Assembly: GCA_016463385.1 (NCBI GenBank)
Contig: JAEMRL010000023.1
Coordinates: forward strand, 5,356 to 13,197
Origin: Thermoleophilia bacterium
GTDB taxonomy: Bacteria; Actinomycetota; Thermoleophilia; Miltoncostaeales; Miltoncostaeaceae
Length of the DNA: 7,842 nt
Direction of reading: 5' to 3'
Shown: piece by piece, positions 6,979-7,842 of the stretch
How the letters are laid out: the number at the start of each line of letters is the position of its first letter
How positions within the stretch are numbered: the first letter of the stretch is position 1
Notes under the pieces: generated by a model
What the model was told of the DNA's origin: nothing
The model's database searches: none
Seen by the model: only the letters and a program-made list of their open reading frames with translations
Position numbers and translations under genes: made by a program

Positions 6979-7653
6979 ATGGAAACGTTCCGCGCACTCA
7001 TCCCCCGCTGGGTCGTGAGCCTGGTCGCTGCCTTCCTGGTCGTGCAGGTCGCCCTCAGCCTCGGTTTCATCGGCTACATCAAGGGCGTCCCCGGCACGCG
7101 TCAGTTCAACATGGACTCGGAGTTGAACCTCCCGGCGTGGTGGAGCTCGTCGCTCCTCATCGCTGCGGGACTGGTGTGCGTCGGGATGTGGCTGACCGGC
7201 TCGCGGATGAACCGCCCGAGCATCCAGTGGCTGGGGATCGCCTCCGGGTTCTTCCTGCTCTCCGCGGAAGAGATCGCCGCGATCCACGAGGACGTGGGCG
7301 TGGCGGTCGGCGGCGGTACGGAGAACGTCTCGGTGTGGCCTCTGGTGTACGCCCCGATCGCGGCCGTCTTCATCTGGATGATGCTCCGCGCCGTCCGGGA
7401 ACTCCCCCGGCCGATCGCGTTCATCGCGGTCGGCGGCCTGATGAGCTACGTCGGAGTGCTGGTGCTGGAGGTGCTCTCGCTCACCGCAGAGTCCAACGTC
7501 ACCATCCTGATCGAGGAGAACCTGGAGATGCTCGGGACGGCCCTGATGTTCGCGGCCCTCGCCTCGGAGCTCACCCACCGGTTCCTCGCGCTGTACCCGG
7601 AGCCACGCCAGGCGGCCGAGGCGGCGCGCGAGATGGCGGTCGAGGCGACCTGA
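6979..7653 (+). CDS. Six-helix membrane protein of unknown function
   Basis: The 224-residue product has about six membrane spans at residues roughly 11-34, 54-72, 82-99, 119-137, 145-168 and 182-197, and a short Ala/Glu-rich cytoplasmic tail. I cannot name its family. Polar residues cluster near membrane edges in a way that suggests a functional site: DSELNLPAWWSSSLL (46-60) before span 2, SAEEIAAIHED (95-105) after span 3, and LIEENLEMLG (177-186) entering span 6. The pattern 'E-x-N-x-P-x-W ... E-E ... H-E ... E-E-N-x-E' recalls uncharacterised bacterial membrane proteins with an acidic-His motif and could bind a metal ion; that is a guess. Start at 6979 fits the leaderless -10 box and puts METFRALIPR directly before the first helix. 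It is alone between a hairpin and a palindrome, so it is probably monocistronic. A transport, sensing or lipid-modifying role cannot be separated. Confidence 0.75.
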   Translation: METFRALIPRWVVSLVAAFLVVQVALSLGFIGYIKGVPGTRQFNMDSELNLPAWWSSSLLIAAGLVCVGMWLTGSRMNRPSIQWLGIASGFFLLSAEEIAAIHEDVGVAVGGGTENVSVWPLVYAPIAAVFIWMMLRAVRELPRPIAFIAVGGLMSYVGVLVLEVLSLTAESNVTILIEENLEMLGTALMFAALASELTHRFLALYPEPRQAAEAAREMAVEAT

Positions 7654-7661
7654 ACTCTTAC

Positions 7662-7683
7662 ATCCTGACCGTACGGTCAGGAT
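7662..7683. promoter_or_regulatory. Perfect 22-bp palindrome, operator-like (alternatively terminator)
   Basis: The 11-base arm ATCCTGACCGT (7662-7672) is followed directly by its exact reverse complement (7673-7683). There is no unpaired centre, and the core TGACCGTACGGTCA resembles operators of TetR-family dimers. It starts 9 nt after the stop codon at 7653, so it could also fold in RNA as a 9-bp stem with a GUAC loop and act as a terminator, but no U-tract follows. No TetR-type gene lies in the window; one may lie beyond the right edge. Confidence 0.6.
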
Positions 7684-7731
7684 CTGGGCGGAAGGATCGT
7701 TCGAGGGGCGCCGGGGATCTGTCCGAACGGC

Positions 7732-7762
7732 GGTTACGGCGGCCGGTGGCGCCGCCGTAACC
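7732..7762. promoter_or_regulatory. Perfect 12-bp-arm inverted repeat overlapping the promoter of the last gene
   Basis: GGTTACGGCGGC (7732-7743) and GCCGCCGTAACC (7751-7762) are exact reverse complements separated by 7 nt. The right arm covers most of the -10 box TAACCT (7758-7763) and the left arm covers the -35 position (TTACGG, 7734-7739, 18-nt spacer). A dimeric or tetrameric regulator bound here would block RNA polymerase. If transcribed from upstream, the same sequence would make a very stable hairpin. Confidence 0.6.
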
Positions 7763-7763
7763 T
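7758..7763 (+). promoter_or_regulatory. Candidate -10 box (TAACCT) of a leaderless promoter for the last gene
   Basis: TAACCT is followed by exactly 6 nt and then the ATG at 7770. No Shine-Dalgarno is present. The box lies inside the right arm of the inverted repeat at 7732-7762. Confidence 0.55.
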
Positions 7764-7769
7764 CGTGTC

Positions 7770-7842
7770 ATGAGATCAATCACGCGACACCTCAGCCCCG
7801 GCCTCGCGGCCCTCGCCGTGCTCGGCATCGCCGGCACCGCCA
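7770..7842 (+). CDS. Exported protein, signal-peptide region only (cut by right edge)
   Basis: From ATG 7770 the frame is open for 24 codons to the window edge. The product begins MRSITRHLSPGLAALAVLGI and continues AGTA: a short basic n-region and a hydrophobic Ala/Leu core, as in a Sec signal peptide or N-terminal anchor. The start is supported by the leaderless -10 box at 7758-7763. The mature protein is outside the window, so its function cannot be told. Confidence 0.6.
   Translation, partial: MRSITRHLSPGLAALAVLGIAGTA

Noticed and set aside
7698..7729. CGTTCG/CGAACG inverted repeat with a 20-nt spacer
   Set aside because: Short arms and a long spacer in GC-rich DNA; expected by chance.

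Overview
The window is GC-rich DNA with six-frame open space typical of a high-GC Actinomycetota chromosome. Four of the rightward genes begin at a start codon with no Shine-Dalgarno but with a TANNNT box exactly 6 nt upstream, which is the leaderless-promoter architecture of actinobacteria. The secreted protein at 5370-6848 ends in an Arg/Lys-rich beta domain that I associate with Thermoleophilia (Solirubrobacterales) exported proteins. That lineage is an inference, not a demonstrated fact.

Layout. Leftward block (about 1-2170, minus strand): a promoter near 2144-2170, then a Wzz-type polysaccharide co-polymerase fused to a BY-kinase-type ATPase (577-2037), then after 22 nt a multi-spanning membrane protein, cut by the left edge, that looks like the N-terminal part of an O-antigen ligase/Wzy polymerase family protein (1-554). 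Rightward block: a heparinase II/III-family protein without signal peptide (2213-4195), translationally coupled by a GTGA overlap to a GT4 glycosyltransferase (4192-5259). The two blocks diverge from a 175-bp region and together look like the edge of a surface or exopolysaccharide assembly locus: the transferase adds sugars, the polymerase/ligase and the Wzz-kinase control chain growth and length, and the lyase-family protein presumably processes or edits polymer.

Right half (plus strand): a secreted lysyl-oxidase-like copper amine oxidase with an Ig-like domain and a C-terminal beta domain (5370-6848); a hairpin; a six-helix membrane protein of unknown function with conserved-looking acidic and His residues (6979-7653); a 104-nt non-coding stretch before 7758 holding a perfect 22-bp palindrome and, overlapping the next promoter, a perfect 12-bp-arm inverted repeat; and the signal-peptide start of another exported protein, cut by the right edge (7770 onward).

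No tRNA, rRNA, CRISPR array, insertion sequence or phage gene was seen. There is no stretch over 300 bases without a gene. The most noteworthy points are the uniform TANNNT-N6-start arrangement at four genes, the two operator-like palindromes before the last gene, the Wzz-kinase with a reduced tyrosine tail, and the lysyl-oxidase homologue beside a polysaccharide locus.
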